From Gentiana macrophylla (lineage: Eukaryota; Streptophyta; Magnoliopsida; Gentianales; Gentianaceae): a DNA stretch of 64,000 nt. The DNA lies in the NCBI GenBank assembly GCA_026214975.1, contig CM047808.1, forward strand, positions 57,996,583 to 58,060,582, written 5' to 3'. Made by a program: the position numbers and the translations under genes. Positions 11,001-22,542 of the stretch are shown here, piece after piece; the first letter of the stretch is position 1, and every line of letters begins with the position of its first letter. Below the pieces are notes generated by a model. The model had not been told where the DNA came from. It saw nothing but the letters and a program-made list of their open reading frames with translations, and did no database searches.

Positions 11001-12623
11001 CTAGAACATACCTGGTAAATCCACGAACTCTTGGAATTCACTGATCATATCATCTTCAACTTCCCAAGTTGCCTCCTCGGGTGAATGATTGCTCCACTGA
11101 ACTAGAACCAAAGGAATCATTTGTCTCTTAATCATCTTTTCCTTCCGGTCCAAAATCTTGATCGGTCTCTCATCATAAGCAAGGTTGTCTTGAAGGATCT
11201 CCGGATCAATTGTAGTTTCGACATCATTCCTCATCTGAAACTTCTTCAACATTGAAATGTGAAACACACTATGGACCCTTGACATCGATTCCGGTAACTT
11301 AAGCTTGTAAGCCAACGGTCCAATCCTTTCTAGAATCTCAAATGGTCCAACATACCTTGGACTTAGCTTTCCCTTTTGTCCAAAGCGTTTCACTCCCTTC
11401 ATCGGTGAAGCTCGCAGATACACTCTATCACCGACATCAAACTCAAGCGGTCTTCTTCTAACGTCTGCCCAACTTTTCTGCCTGTCTTGTGTTGCCTTCA
11501 GATTCTTCTTAACCAACTGAACCCTTTCCTTAGCTTGTTCAACCATTTCCGGCCCTGTAATCTGTCTTTCCCCGACTTCATCCCAAAACAACGGCGTTCT
11601 ACATCTTCTCCCATACAAAGCTTCAAACGGTGGCATGCCTATACTTGCATGATAACTGTTGTTGTAGGCAAACTCTGCTACTGGTAGGTAATCATCCCAT
11701 GATCCACCTACTTCCAAGATGCAAGCTCTTAGCATGTCCTCAAGTGTTTGGATGGTCCTCTTAGATTGTCCATCTGTCTGAGGATGAAAGGCCGTACTCA
11801 AATCCAACTTAGTTCCAAAGGCTTCTTGTAAACTCTTCCAAAATTGACTGACGAACCTCGAGTCACGATCCGAAACTATCGAGATAGGAACTCCGTGCAA
11901 CTTCACTATATTATCCAAGTATAGTGTCGTCATCTTCTTCAAAGGCTTATCAACCTTATACGGTAAGAAATGGGCGGATTTGGTCAATCTATCCACAATT
12001 ACCCAAATCGCATCATGTCCTCCTTTTGTCCTTGGTAGACCGGTGATGAAGTCCATCGTGATCTTATCCTATTTCCATTCGGGGATATCCAAGGGTTTAT
12101 GCATTCCTCCTGGCCTTCTATGCTCTGCTTTCGCTTTATGAAAAATGTCACACTCTGCTACGAACTTGGCTATTTCCAATTTCATCGAGGGCCACCAGAA
12201 CTTCTCCTTCAAGTCCCGATACATCTTGGTAGCACTTGGATGAACTGCAAAAGCAATCCTATGTGCCTCTTCCATAACCCTCTGTCTTAAGTCTCCAACA
12301 TTAGGCACACACAAACGATCCTGGTACCAAAGGTTTCCATTCTTGTCCAAGACATAACCCACTGTAGACTTCTCTCTAGCAACTCGTTTCAAATCAACCA
12401 AAGTTGGGTCTTCATCTTGCTTCTCCCGAATATCATCCATCAACTCAGATCTTGCGAACAACGGCGCCACAAACTGTCGATCCTCAATCTGATCAAACCT
12501 GCTGATTTCCAGCCCATCTAACCTTTCTGCCACATCTTCGATGCATGAAACTGCAAACACTGGTTTCTTGCTTAAAGCATTTGCCACTACATTGGCCTTG
12601 CCTAGTTGGTACGGGATATCCAA
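11001..12623 (-). pseudogene. Gypsy integrase with C-terminal chromodomain-like region
   Basis: Two open stretches (12623-12069 and 12056-11001), separated by an in-frame stop, make up the C-terminal half of pol. The first ends RNase H (YQLGKANVVANALSKK) and holds the zinc-binding part: HRIAFAVHPSATKMYRDL followed by AECDIFHKAK, where the family has CxxC, so the second Cys appears lost. The catalytic core has [18 protein letters not shown] and VSDRDSRF, but the third acidic residue, normally in GQSERTIQ, reads [13 protein letters not shown]-type motif ([18 protein letters not shown]) and [12 protein letters not shown] follow. The end, with [20 protein letters not shown], resembles the chromodomain that steers chromovirus integration. 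With Glu to Lys at the active site this enzyme is predicted inactive. Confidence 0.9.
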
Positions 12624-12647
12624 ATCGTAGTCCTTTACGAACTCCAG

Positions 12648-14016
12648 TTATCTCCGTTGTCTCATGTTCAGATTCTCTTGTGTAAAGAAATACTTTAAAC
12701 TTTTGTGGTCGGTGAAGATCCTTGCCTTAACTCCGTATAAGTAGTGCCTCCAAGTCTTTATGGCAAACACTACTGCTGCCAACTCTAGGTCATGGGTCGG
12801 GTAGTTCTTCTCATGCACCTTCAACTGCCTAGATGCATAAGCAATCACTTTCCCTCCTTGCATCAAACACAACCTAAACCCTGTCCCAAAGCATCCGTGT
12901 AGACATCATAGTTATCAACACTGGGGCCGTAGTCAACCTATCCTTCAAGGTATGAAAAGCTGCATCACACTCGCTGGTCCATTCGAACATCACATTCTTC
13001 TGTGTAAGCTCAGTGAGTGGTATAGCTATCTTCGAAAAGTCTTGCACACACTTCCTATAGTAGCCAGCCAAACCAAGAAAGCTCATCACTTCAGAAACTG
13101 TGGTAGGTTTAGGCCAATTCTCCACTGCCTCAATCTTTGCTGGATCAACTTGTATACCATCTCCAGAAATGACATGACCCAAGAAACTGACTTGCTTCAA
13201 CCAAAAGTCACACTTAGAAAACTTAGCGAACAACTTGTTCTCCTTCAAAGTTTCTAACACTATCCTTAAGTGTTCCTCGTGTTCCTTCTCATCCTTCGAG
13301 TACACTTGGATGTCGTCTATGAACACTATCACAAACATATCCAAGTATGGCATGAAGACTCGCTGCATCAAATCTATAAATGCAGATGGAGCATTAGTGA
13401 GTCCAAAAGGCATAACCAAGAACTCATAATGTCCATACCTCGTACTAGAAGTCGTCTTCGGTATATCTGCCACCTTGATCTTCAATTGATGATATCCGGA
13501 CCTAAGATCAATCTTAGAGAACACTTTCTTGCCTTTCAACTGGTTGAACAGATCATCTATCCTCGGCAAAGGGTACTTATTCTTGATGGTAAGGTTATTC
13601 AACGCCCTGTAGTCGATATACATCCTCATGCTACCATCTTTCTTCTTAACAAACAACATTGGGGCTCCCCAAGGCGAAGTACTAGGCTGAATTATATTCC
13701 TCTCGAGCATATCCTTTAGTTGAGCTGTCAACTCCTTTAATTCAGCCGGTGCCATTCTATAGGGTGTCTTAGCAACTGCTGCCGTCCTGGGTACCAACTT
13801 GATCTCAAACTCTATTTCTCTATCCGGCATGTTTCCCGGTAACTCGTCAGGAAACACTTCAGGGTACTCTCTCACTACAAGAGTTTCATCTAACTTTGGC
13901 TTCACTTGTTCCACATCCACTGCGTACAACAAGTAGCCTTCACAACCCTTCTGACAAGCTCTGATTGCCTTGACCGCTGAAATTATCGGATGTCGCTTCT
14001 TACTCGGCTTGTACAC
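12648..14016 (-). pseudogene. Gypsy reverse transcriptase and RNase H
   Basis: Bases 14016-12874 encode RT: PDRE near the start, then [68 protein letters not shown] and the catalytic [15 protein letters not shown] with both Asp kept. Bases 12872-12648 continue into RNase H ([31 protein letters not shown]). Two single-base deletions near 12910 and 12880 break the join (expected YDVYTDASG and GCVLMQGGK). A TAA replaces the Trp codon in RRW just after 12648. The RT copies RNA to DNA and RNase H removes the template. This copy cannot make a full polyprotein as read. Confidence 0.92.
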
Positions 14017-14051
14017 ATTACCCGATAAGTCTTGTCTCGATTTCCGGTATC

Positions 14052-14366
14052 TTAAAAGTCACTTTCTTCTCTCTCGCAATCTAGATGAACAAAATTCTCG
14101 GATAGCCAATCTATCCCAAGAATTACATCAAAATCTGAAAAGTCTAAAACTGTGAAGTCGCTCTTGCATCGATAAGATCCAACTCGAACTTCCACTTGAG
14201 GTATCATCCTAGTTACCTTTGTTACCTTCCCTAACGGTGTAGTTATTTCCAAAGTGTTTCTAAAAGGTTCCGAGGGTAAGCTCAACTTCTTAGCTACCTT
14301 GGTCGACACAAAAGTGTTAGACACTCCCATATCGATCAAAGCTCTGACCACTAGATTATCTAACAT
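14052..14366 (-). pseudogene. Gypsy aspartic protease
   Basis: The open frame of about 104 codons has ALIDMGVSNTFVSTKVAKKL followed by DFDVILGIDWLSEN, the usual retropepsin plan with the flap region between. The active-site triad, normally DTG or DSG, reads DMG. It lies between gag and RT in the polyprotein order. The changed triad predicts loss of polyprotein cleavage. Confidence 0.85.
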
Positions 14367-14391
14367 TATCGCACCTAGGATGCATATTCAT

Positions 14392-15989
14392 TCATTTAAA
14401 TAAAGTTACAACATGAATAAACGTGCTATAAAAATATCTTAATAAAATAAAATAACAACGAGGTACCTGAGATAACATCCTCTTCTGGTTCCGCATCTCT
14501 AGCATCAGCTGCGAAAACTCAGACGGTCGGCTTGGGCCGCTTCTACCGTTTCCCTGGCCCGAATTGCCCTTCTTTCCTCTGTTTGGACACGCTCTAGAAA
14601 AGTGCCCTGGCTCTCCGCAAACGTAGCAACCATTAGTATTTTGCTTGCACTCCCCCGAATGATTTCTATTGCACTTAGGACACAGGGGTGCACTGTTTGG
14701 GGCCTTAGCTGCCGTGGGAGCTGTGGTCTTCTTGACGTTCTGTTGCGGTGCTCCTCCGTAATTTCCCTGACTAGTCCCAAAGTTCCGCTTGTTTCCAATG
14801 ACAACTGCGGCCTTCTTCCTGAAGGTCTCAACCTCCAAGGCTTTGTTCAGTAATTCCGCCATGTTCCTTGCTGTAAATCCTAACATGCCAGACTGAATCT
14901 CATAAGCCAATCCTTCCTTGTAAAGGGCCATCTTTCTCTCTTCCACTTTCATAAGCTCGGGATAGAACCGTCCCAACTCTTTAAACCTATTGCTATACTG
15001 AGATACCGTCAAATGATTACCCTGCTTGAGTTTCAAAAACTGACTTGCCTTATCCGCTTGCACTGTTGCCGGGAAGTACTCGTTGAAGAACATAGCTTTG
15101 AAAGCTTCCCAGTCTGTGACCTTGCCATTGCTACTCTGTATAGCATCTATCCAAGCTTCTGATGCGCCCAAAAGAAAACTAACCGCTAGTTGTGCCATCT
15201 CGGTCTCAGGCACATGTATATTCCTACATGCCCTATCGAAGCTCATTATCCATTCCTCGGCCTTTGAATGTTCAACATTCCCATAGAAGTTCTCAACCCG
15301 ATTCCTTCTCAATCTTGTATACCAATCCACAGCCGGTGCTTGCTCAAATACTGGTCTCACGGGTGGGTAAACCGAAGGATATCCGAAAGGTACTTGCTAC
15401 TAGTATCGCCTTTGTTCTTTGAGGTGTTTGGATTCGCTTGATGTTCAAGATGAAAAGGGTAGTACCCCTGATGATAATTCTGGTGAAGCTGTGGGGTTGG
15501 CGGAGGTTGCTGGAGACCAAAGGGTGGGTAACCAAAACCATGCTGATGGTCGAAACGCGGTGAAAGTGGTACGGTAGGTCGAGGGGTATGACCTGCAGGA
15601 GGTGGGTAGAAAGTCTAATGCTGCTGGTGAAACACTAGCGGCGAGGGATGGCTCACTGGTGGAGGGTAAACACTAACTGATGGAGGATAAACGGTTTGCT
15701 GATACGGGTGGTAGCTTACCGGTGGCGGTAGAAATCCAGTTGGAACATCGCTTACCAATGAGAACTGAGCTGAACTTCCCACGTGCCATCGTGGAGGTTT
15801 CTCCCGATGAGGTCTCGATGACAAACCCTGCTGAGACCTTGGTGTGGTTGTCGCCGTACGGGATGGTGGTGACAAACTCTGTCGAGGTGGTGGAATCCGC
15901 CTCACAACACCGCCTCCTACGACCGGTGTGGGACTTTCCCGTCGAACTCTCAAAGTCTCTGCGCCAGCTCCAGTTCTCGTGAACACCAT
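14392..15989 (-). pseudogene. Gypsy gag with proline-rich N terminus
   Basis: The likely start is the ATG at 15989 (MVFTRTGAGAE), placed soon after the PBS. The first part is Pro/Ser-rich with repeated YPPPVS-like blocks and changes frame at about 15615 and 15360. The main domain (15360-14392) contains YGNVEHSKAEEWIMSFDRAC, FFNEYFPATVQADKASQF and LKQGNHLTVSQYSNRFKEL, typical of retrotransposon gag. Near the end are CPKCNRNHSGEC and the zinc knuckle CYVCGEPGHFSRAC (CX2CX4HX4C), which bind RNA. Gag forms the virus-like particle. The N-terminal frameshifts break it. Confidence 0.88.
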
Positions 15990-16075
15990 CCTGATGATCA
16001 AAGAAAACCAGAATGTTACTAAAAGGTCTAGAGAAAACTTATCTTAAAAGAAAGGAAGCCTAAAAGATGCTTCTC

Positions 16076-16087
16076 TCTGATACCAAC
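16076..16087 (-). promoter_or_regulatory. Gypsy primer-binding site
   Basis: The minus strand reads GTTGGTATCAGAG beside the LTR end GCGTTACA. It is complementary to the 3' end of initiator Met tRNA, the minus-strand primer for most plant LTR elements. Confidence 0.85.
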
Positions 16088-16147
16088 TGTAACGCCGAAC
16101 GTTCCTTTTTTGGATAAGGACTCGGTGTCCGGGAACGGGGCGTTACA
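16088..16147. repeat. 60-bp inverted remnant of the Gypsy LTR end
   Basis: The sequence TGTAACGCCGAACGTTCC through CGGGGCGTTACA is bounded by TGTAACGCC and GGCGTTACA. Its core matches 8869-8923 in inverted orientation. A normal 5' LTR of about 2.1 kb should stand here. Instead only its terminal segment is present and it is flipped. Confidence 0.75.
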
Positions 16148-19100
16148 AACTAACATTGATTATCCCTAATTCAGTTCTTAGTTTGGCAAATCTGTCTTTG
16201 TCCAATGGCTTTGTAAAGATATCTGCCAGCTTATCTTCAGTAGGTACATAAAGAACTGTGATATCCTTTTTCTCTGCATGATCTCTTATGAAGTGGTGAC
16301 GCACATCAATGTGCTTTGTCCTTGAGTGTAAAACTGGATTATCAGTGATTGCAATTGCACTTGTGTTATCACACATTATGGGAATCATTCCTTCTTCTAT
16401 CCCATAATCTCTTAATTGCTGTCTAATCCATAAAACTTGAGCACAACAACTTCCATCTGCTATGTATTCAGCTTCAGCTGTAGAAGTTGAGATTGAGTTT
16501 TGCTTTTTGATAAACCATGACACAAGTCTATTTCCTAGTAACGGACAAGTGCCTGATGTGCTTTTTCTGTCCACTTTGCATCCAGCATAATCTGAGTCTG
16601 AATAAGATATTAGCTTGAACTCTCCTTCTTTTGAATACCAAATTCCAACTCCATCTGTGTCTTTCAGATATTTCAATGATCTTTTCACAACTGTGAGATG
16701 ACTTTCTTTTGGTTTTGACTGAAATCTTGCACATACACCAAATGATATATCTGGCCTACTTGCTGTAAGATAGAGTAATTTCCAATCATTCTTCTGTAAA
16801 GTGTTTGATCAACATATTTGCCTACTTTATCTTCATATAATCTGATGTTGGTCCCAATTGGTGTAGAAATTCCAGTTGACTTTTCCATACCAACCATTTT
16901 GATAATTTCTCTTGTATACTTGGTTTGGTGAATGAAAATTCCATCATCTAATTGTTTAACTTGCAATCCTAGGAAGTAATTCAATTCTCCAATCATACTC
17001 ATTTGGAATTTGCTTTTCATCAAGCTTGAAAATTTCTCACATAATTGTTCATCTTCCGATCCAAAGATGATGTCATCAACATATATTTGAACAAGTAGAG
17101 TATTTTCACCATTTTTCATTCTGAACAATGTTTTGTCTATAGTTCCTTTGATAAATCCATTATCTACTAGAAACTGAGGCAAAGTTTCATACCAAGCTCT
17201 TGGTGCTTGTTTTAGTCCATAAAGAGCTTTCATTAGTTTGAAAACATCATTAGCTTGATCTTTGATTTCAAATCCAGGTGGTTGTTGAACATATACTTCT
17301 TCTTCAAGAATTCCATTTAAAAATGCACTTTTAACATCCATCTGGTAAACTTTGAATTTCTTATGAGCTGCAAAGGCAAGAAATAGTCTGATTGCTTCTA
17401 ATCTTGCAACTGGTGCGTAGGTTTCATCAAAGTCTATGCCTTCTGCTTGAGAGTATCCCTTAGCTACAAGTCTAGCTTTGTTTCTGATGATACTCCCATA
17501 TTCATCAAGTTTGTTTCTGAAAACCCATTTGGTTGCTATAATATTCACATGACCTGGTCTTTCTACCAATTCCCATACTTGATTTCTTTCGAACTCATTC
17601 AGTTCTTCTTGCATAGCTAATATCCAATCTGTGTCTTTCAAGGCTTCTTCTATTTCCTTAGGTTCAGATTGTGATAGGAAACATGCAATCATTGCATCTA
17701 GTTGATGTCTTGTTCGAACGCCAGTTTGAGTATCACCAATTACTTGTTCTTCAGGGTGATCTCTCATCCATTGATACGTGGGTGTTTGCATTAAAGGATC
17801 TATATCTTGTTCGACTGGTTCTTCAAGAGCTGGTTCTTGAATTTCTTCAGTTGGATCAGGAACATGTAGTTCAGGTGTGGCTTGTTGAGTAGTTGGAAAT
17901 TGAGACTGATCTAGATCTGAACATTCTGAAATTTGTAGTCTTCCAATGTCAACAAAAACTGGTTCTGGCAAGATTGGTAACTGAGACTGAGAAACTAGTT
18001 CTGGTCCGTCTTCAGTTGTTTCACCAGGGAAGTTTGGTTCATCAAATACTACGTGAATTGATTCTTCATGCTTGAGTGTCCTTTTGTTTAGTACTCTAAA
18101 AGCTTTGCTGACACTTGAGTAACCTAGAAAAATTCCTTCATCAGCTTTGGGCTGAAAAACATGAAGTTGATCTTTCCCATTGTTGTGTATGAAACATTTG
18201 CTTCCAAAAGCATGAAAGTAGGAAACATTTGGTTTTCTTCCATTCCAAGTTTCATAAGGAGTCTTCTCATGTCTTTTGTTCATGAGCTGCTGCTCGTGTA
18301 TAACAAGTCAGTTAATCGCTTCTACCCAATATCTTTCAGGTAGTTTTGCTTCACAGATCATAGTCCTCCCTACTTCTTTGAGTGTTCTGTTTCTTCTTTC
18401 AGGAACAACATTCTGTTGAGGTGTTCCTGTGGCAGCAAGTTGGTGTAAAACACCATTCTCTTCACAATATTCAATAATCACACTGTTGAGGAATTCAGTT
18501 CCCTTATATGATCTTATTTTCACAACTGATACTCCTTTCTGATTCTGAAGTCTCTTGAGTAGTTCTGTAAGTCTTTTCTTGGTTTCACTTTTCTTGGTTA
18601 AGAAAATTACCCAAGTGTACCTTGAAAAATCATCTACTACCACCAATGTATATTTCTTTCCACTGATACTTATTGGTGTAATAGGTACAAATAAATCCAT
18701 GGGTAATAACTCCAGATGTCTGGTTGTTGAATGCTGAGACTTGGTCTTGAAACTTGCTTTTGTTTGCTTTCCTTGTTGACAAGCATCACATAAGCTGTCC
18801 TTCTTATATGATATTTCCGGTAGTCCAATGACTAATTGTTTCTTAACAAGTGTGTTGATGTCATCAAAGTTGAGATGACTCAGTTTCTTGTGCAATAGCC
18901 AACTGATTTCTGATTTCTGATATGGTATGCACAAGCAAACAGGTTTCAGCAACGGCTGTTGTCCAGTCTACTACATACATATTTTCCTTTCTTCTTCTGG
19001 CTAAAACAACTTGATAAGCTGATTCGCTGACGACAACGCAGAATTCTTTGTCAAAAGTAATTTTGTATCCCATATCACAGAATTGATTGGTGCTGTGTAG

Positions 19101-19307
19101 ATTGTAGTGTAATCCATCTACATAAGATACATTCTTGATTGTAAGTCCATTCCTGATTAAGGTGCCATAACCTTTGGTGTATCCAGGTTTGTCTTTACTC
19201 CCAAAATTAACCTTGGGTCCATCTTTTGCAATAAAATTACTGAGACAGTCTTTGCTCTTTGTCATGTGCCTAGAGTAACCACTGTCAAAGTACCATATAT
19301 CCTGCAA
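16148..19307 (-). pseudogene. C1 pol: protease, integrase, RT, RNase H
   Basis: Protease (from 19307) has WYFDSGYSRHMT, keeping the DSG active site. Integrase (18952-18308) has the zinc part HKKLSHLNFDDI then CDACQQGKQTK. Its core has LLPMDLFVPI, then IRSYKGTEF where the family has IRSDxGTEF (catalytic Asp lost), then PERRNRTLKE. RT (18283-16685) has [35 protein letters not shown] and the intact catalytic [10 protein letters not shown]. RNase H (16688-16148) has CPLLGNRLVSW, STAEAEYIA, CDNTSAIAI, HSRTKHIDVRHHFIRDH and LADIFTKPLD, ending just before the Gypsy insertion. The protease-integrase-RT order defines Ty1/Copia. Frame changes near 18900, 18300 and 16690 and the Asp loss make it non-autonomous. 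Confidence 0.93.
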
Positions 19308-19313
19308 TAAAAA

Positions 19314-21493
19314 TTAAATAGTTTTAGGTACCCAACTCAGTTTGGGTCCATAGGGGTCAGTTGTCAGTACAACTCTGGGGATATATCCTTTAGGTATTCT
19401 TTGGATATTGTTGCACTTGTTTTCATTTATGTAAGCCACACTCCCATAGTGTGTATGTTTGGATTGTGTCTTATTTATATGATCTCTCAGATCTTTTGGT
19501 TGAAATTTGTTTCCATCATACTTTCTATTAAAACTTGAATAATAACCATCATTCCTTTTGTACTGAGGTCTGGACTGACCTTGGTACTGGGACTTTTTCT
19601 GAGAACTGAGATTAGCTCTCTGCTGTGTTTTGGACTGAAACTTGTGATAAGTTTTCTGTCTGGAATGATTGCTATTATTAGTTTTACTAGTAGATGCAGT
19701 AAAATTCCAATCATCATCAATGGGATATAATCTTCCTTTCCCCCTAAATGTGTGAATCTTTGAATGATTGACATTCTTGGATTTACTTTGATTGTAATTT
19801 TTCTGGTTCTTGACTTGATTGATTCTTGTGGACCTGGTAGTTGATTTCCCAGTTCGGTTTTCTTGAGATACAGCTGATTTACCATTTGGTTTACCCTTGT
19901 TGGTAAATCCAGTTGTTTTCTTGGAAAATTGATTTATCCTATGTGATACTGGCTTTACAGGTTCAACAATTTTCTCAGTTTGAGGAAGTTGTTCATCTAC
20001 AAACTTAATACCAGTTTTGGTACTAGGTTCGGCAGCTTTGCTGGTTCCATTCATAGAAGATTGTTGTGTATCAAATCCTAAACCCGTCTTGTCTCCATAC
20101 GGTTTTCCTGATTTGAATCTAGTAACTGAACTTGATTGAGCAAATGATTCAGTTGCTGCAGCTAATGCAGTAGGTTGATGCTGAATCTTTTCTTTATTAG
20201 TTTTAGTCAGTTTCAACATTTTTAGTTCAGACTTCAATCTTTCAACTTCAAGAATTAGATTCTCTTTCTCAGCTTTAATTGATTCATAACCAGCTTGAAT
20301 GGTTACTAATTGATTCATCAATTCGTCAAGAGTTTCTTCTAATTCTAGATTTTTTGGATTGAAGTCAGTAGTCGAAGAACATGCATTTTGCATGGAAATT
20401 TGAGCTGAGGAATATTTAGAATTGGATTCACATACCTCATTTGGATCTTCCATGTGTGCCATTAAAGCTGTGTCATCTGATAGTCTTTCAGTACCAGCTT
20501 CATAAGTTGACTCATCTCCAGCAAAGAGTGCTCTTCTGCCAACTCTTCTTGGTGGAGTCTTCTTGGTCAGTTCTGGACATTTAGCTTTATAATGTCCAGG
20601 TTTCTTGCAGTTGAAACAGAGATATTCATCGTCTTTTCTTTTCTCAGGAGTCCTCTTGATGAACTTCTGAGTGACTGGGTGTCCACTCTTCATTCTTCGA
20701 ATTCTATTCATCATTAGAGCCATCTGTTCTTCCATCTCATCCAATTCATGAAGATTGCTTGATGAGTTTTCTTGAATGTCATTTGATGCTGCTGTGAGTG
20801 CTGTGGTCTTTGGTTCCTCCAGAGCTTTGATTATTGCAACTGTACTTGTAAAATCTTCACTAAATTCATAAGCTTTCAAGTCTGAGAATATTTTCAATGA
20901 ATCCTCTATGTCAAGTCTTCGAAATTCTTCCATAGCAGTGACTTTCATTTTCCAGCACAATGGTAATGCCTTCAAGATTCTTGTGTTGATAACTTTCTTT
21001 GAGTACTCAATATTGAGTAGATCTAGTTCATCCATGATAGCACTGAATCTTGTTTCCATTTGATCAATGGTTTCTCCAGATTTCATCTTGAAATTTTCAA
21101 ACTTTTGTTTTGCAACAGAAATTTTATTTTCCTTGATTGAATCTGTTCCTTCACAAACAAGTTGTAGTTTGTCCCACATTTCCTTAGCGATTGTGCATTC
21201 TTTCACCTTTAAGTACATGTTGTCACAAGAGTTCTGAGGATAAAATCCATAGCAATATTGTTGAGATTGTTTCGCTTGCGATCATCACTAGTCCATTCAG
21301 ATTTGGTCTTTGCAACTCGAACTTGCTGTCCACCAACAGTTTGCATGTGAGTGATCTGAATTGGTCCATCAGTGAGTACATCCATCATCTCATCATGAGT
21401 AGATGCTAGAAAAGCCTGCATACAACATTTATATTCGTCAAATCTGTCCACAATGCACATAAGCATCTGTCTCGCATATTGATTGTTATCCAT
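19314..21493 (-). pseudogene. C1 gag, large Sirevirus-type
   Basis: The ATG at 21493 (MDNNQYARQMLM) lies about 110 bp inside the PBS and starts a frame of 94 codons. It is broken near 21218, where LRTLVTTC should read on as DSNMYLKVKEC. The rest, 634 codons (21218-19314), has WDKLQLVCEGTDSIKENK, METRFSAIMDELDLL and LKAYEFSEDF typical of copia gag. One zinc knuckle, CFNCKKPGHYKAKC, follows. A coiled-coil-like stretch LKSELKMLKLTKTNKE and a long Lys/Gln/Ser/Asn-rich tail come next. A gag of over 700 residues with a long basic tail is usual for Sireviruses. The single frameshift separates the first 94 codons from the rest. Confidence 0.9.
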
Positions 21494-21602
21494 TGTGAGT
21501 GACTGAAGATAGATAGTAAATTAACTGGAACTGAGCTTTCAAATGAGAACAACTAGAGGAGATAATAGAGCAAATGATATATTTTCAAAGAAACACTGCT
21601 CC

Positions 21603-21611
21603 GATACCAAT
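21603..21611 (-). promoter_or_regulatory. C1 primer-binding site
   Basis: The minus strand reads ATTGGTATCGG directly after the LTR end ACCAACA. This matches the initiator-Met-tRNA type of PBS and fixes the inner edge of the 5' LTR at 21612. Confidence 0.85.
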
Positions 21612-22117
21612 TGTTGGTCCTTTGGAAAGGCTAACACAAGTTTAGAGGAGGGGGGTTGAATAAACTTGCCACTAAAAACTTTCCCTAAGCTGGATTTTAA
21701 ACAAATTATGGTTCAGTTAAAACTTGTGTCGAGTTAAGCTGACTAAGTTGAGTTTAAGTCAAATTGACTTAATCAAAACTGAGTCAACCGGCAGCGGATA
21801 TAATTCAAGCCTTTTTCTTGATCTTGTTATCCTTTTATGAAAGCTGAGTGTGTTAAACTGAATTCAGATGAATGTCAGTTTGTAAACTGTGAAGTGTATA
21901 ACAATCAATTAACAAAATGTTGTAAGTAGATGCTGAGTAAATAAATAAATGTGTAAAGTAAATAAGGCAAATATTATAGAGGTTCCAGGTGGTGTAATCA
22001 TGTACGTCCCCTATTCCCCTGTGGTGCGGAGGAAAATTCCACTAGAACTTCTTGAGGTGAACAGTTACAAAAAGTCCTAAACAATAGTCATTGGCTAATC
22101 CCTAGCTTCACTATCTA
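21612..22117 (-). repeat. C1 5' LTR, truncated at duplication breakpoint
   Basis: About 506 bp match the first part of the solo LTR (24513-25018) up to CTTCACTATCTA. There the LTR stops and the duplicated block begins with AACATGTACGTAGGATCG. About 1.28 kb of the LTR are missing on the far side. Only two bases (AA) are shared at the join. Confidence 0.88.
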
Positions 22118-22333
22118 AACATGTACGTAGGATCGTATCGTATTTTATATCATGAAGCTTATCATAATATATATGAAGATAGATAATATAGTCCGTGTTA
22201 GTAGATAATATGGTTTTATCATACAACTTTCAAGAACGGTAGGAGAAACACCCTCGTCAAAGTATAACAATAAGAACATAATAAAAATTTAATGACTCAT
22301 GAGAAGAACATTAAACTACCTTAGAAGAAGTCG

Positions 22334-22542
22334 ACAGTTTTTGGGTGTTGTTTAGTGTTTAGTGGCTGTTGTTTCTTGTTGCATATAACCTCAGGGGTCT
22401 TATGCAGCTTGGAATCAACAAATCTAACATCTTCTCAACACTGTGTAGGTGATAGTTTTTTTCTAATTTCTGTGTAGGATGTAATTTCTAGTACTTTGCA
22501 TACCTTGGTTATAAATTTTTTACCATTAACCAAAAAAAAAAA
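22334..22542 (+). mobile_element. 5'-truncated LINE 3' end with poly(A)
   Basis: Relative to the left copy, 209 bp are inserted after GAAGTCG. The insert ends TTTTTTACCATTAACC followed by 11 A, a layout typical of plant LINE 3' ends. About 35 bp of target present in the left copy (2953-2988) are missing, so this looks like insertion with target deletion. No coding part remains. Confidence 0.6.

Larger units (their letters stand above)
8869..16147 (-). mobile_element. Ty3/Gypsy chromovirus nested in C1
   Basis: In minus-strand order it shows PBS (16076-16087), gag, protease, RT, RNase H, integrase with a C-terminal chromodomain-like region, polypurine tract (10966-10980) and a 2.1-kb 3' LTR (8869-10965). 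It sits between C1 RNase H and the C1 third ORF. Across the insertion the C1 sequence resumes: the right flank carries the end of RNase H and the left flank matches the C2 sequence downstream of pol (ACTAATCCC). The 5' LTR is reduced to about 60 bp in inverted orientation. The domain order and chromodomain-like C-terminus fit a chromovirus, possibly the Tekay/Del branch. Target duplication is not clear. Confidence 0.9.
4763..22117 (-). mobile_element. Sirevirus-like Ty1/Copia element C1, with nested Gypsy
   Basis: From right to left it carries a truncated 5' LTR (21612-22117), PBS (21603-21611), gag, protease, integrase, RT, RNase H, an extra sense ORF, a polypurine tract and a 3' LTR (4763-5800). 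A Ty3/Gypsy element interrupts it at 8869-16147. Long LTRs, a large gag with one CCHC knuckle, and an extra ORF after pol fit the Sirevirus (SIRE/Maximus) lineage. That assignment comes from family knowledge, not a search. The 3' LTR lacks about 750 bp compared with the solo copy, and the 5' LTR is cut at 22117, where the duplicated block begins. Confidence 0.9.

Noticed and set aside
12952..15982. Plus-strand open frames of 60-149 codons across the Gypsy element
   Set aside because: They are antisense to clear gag, protease and RT domains and show no family motif.
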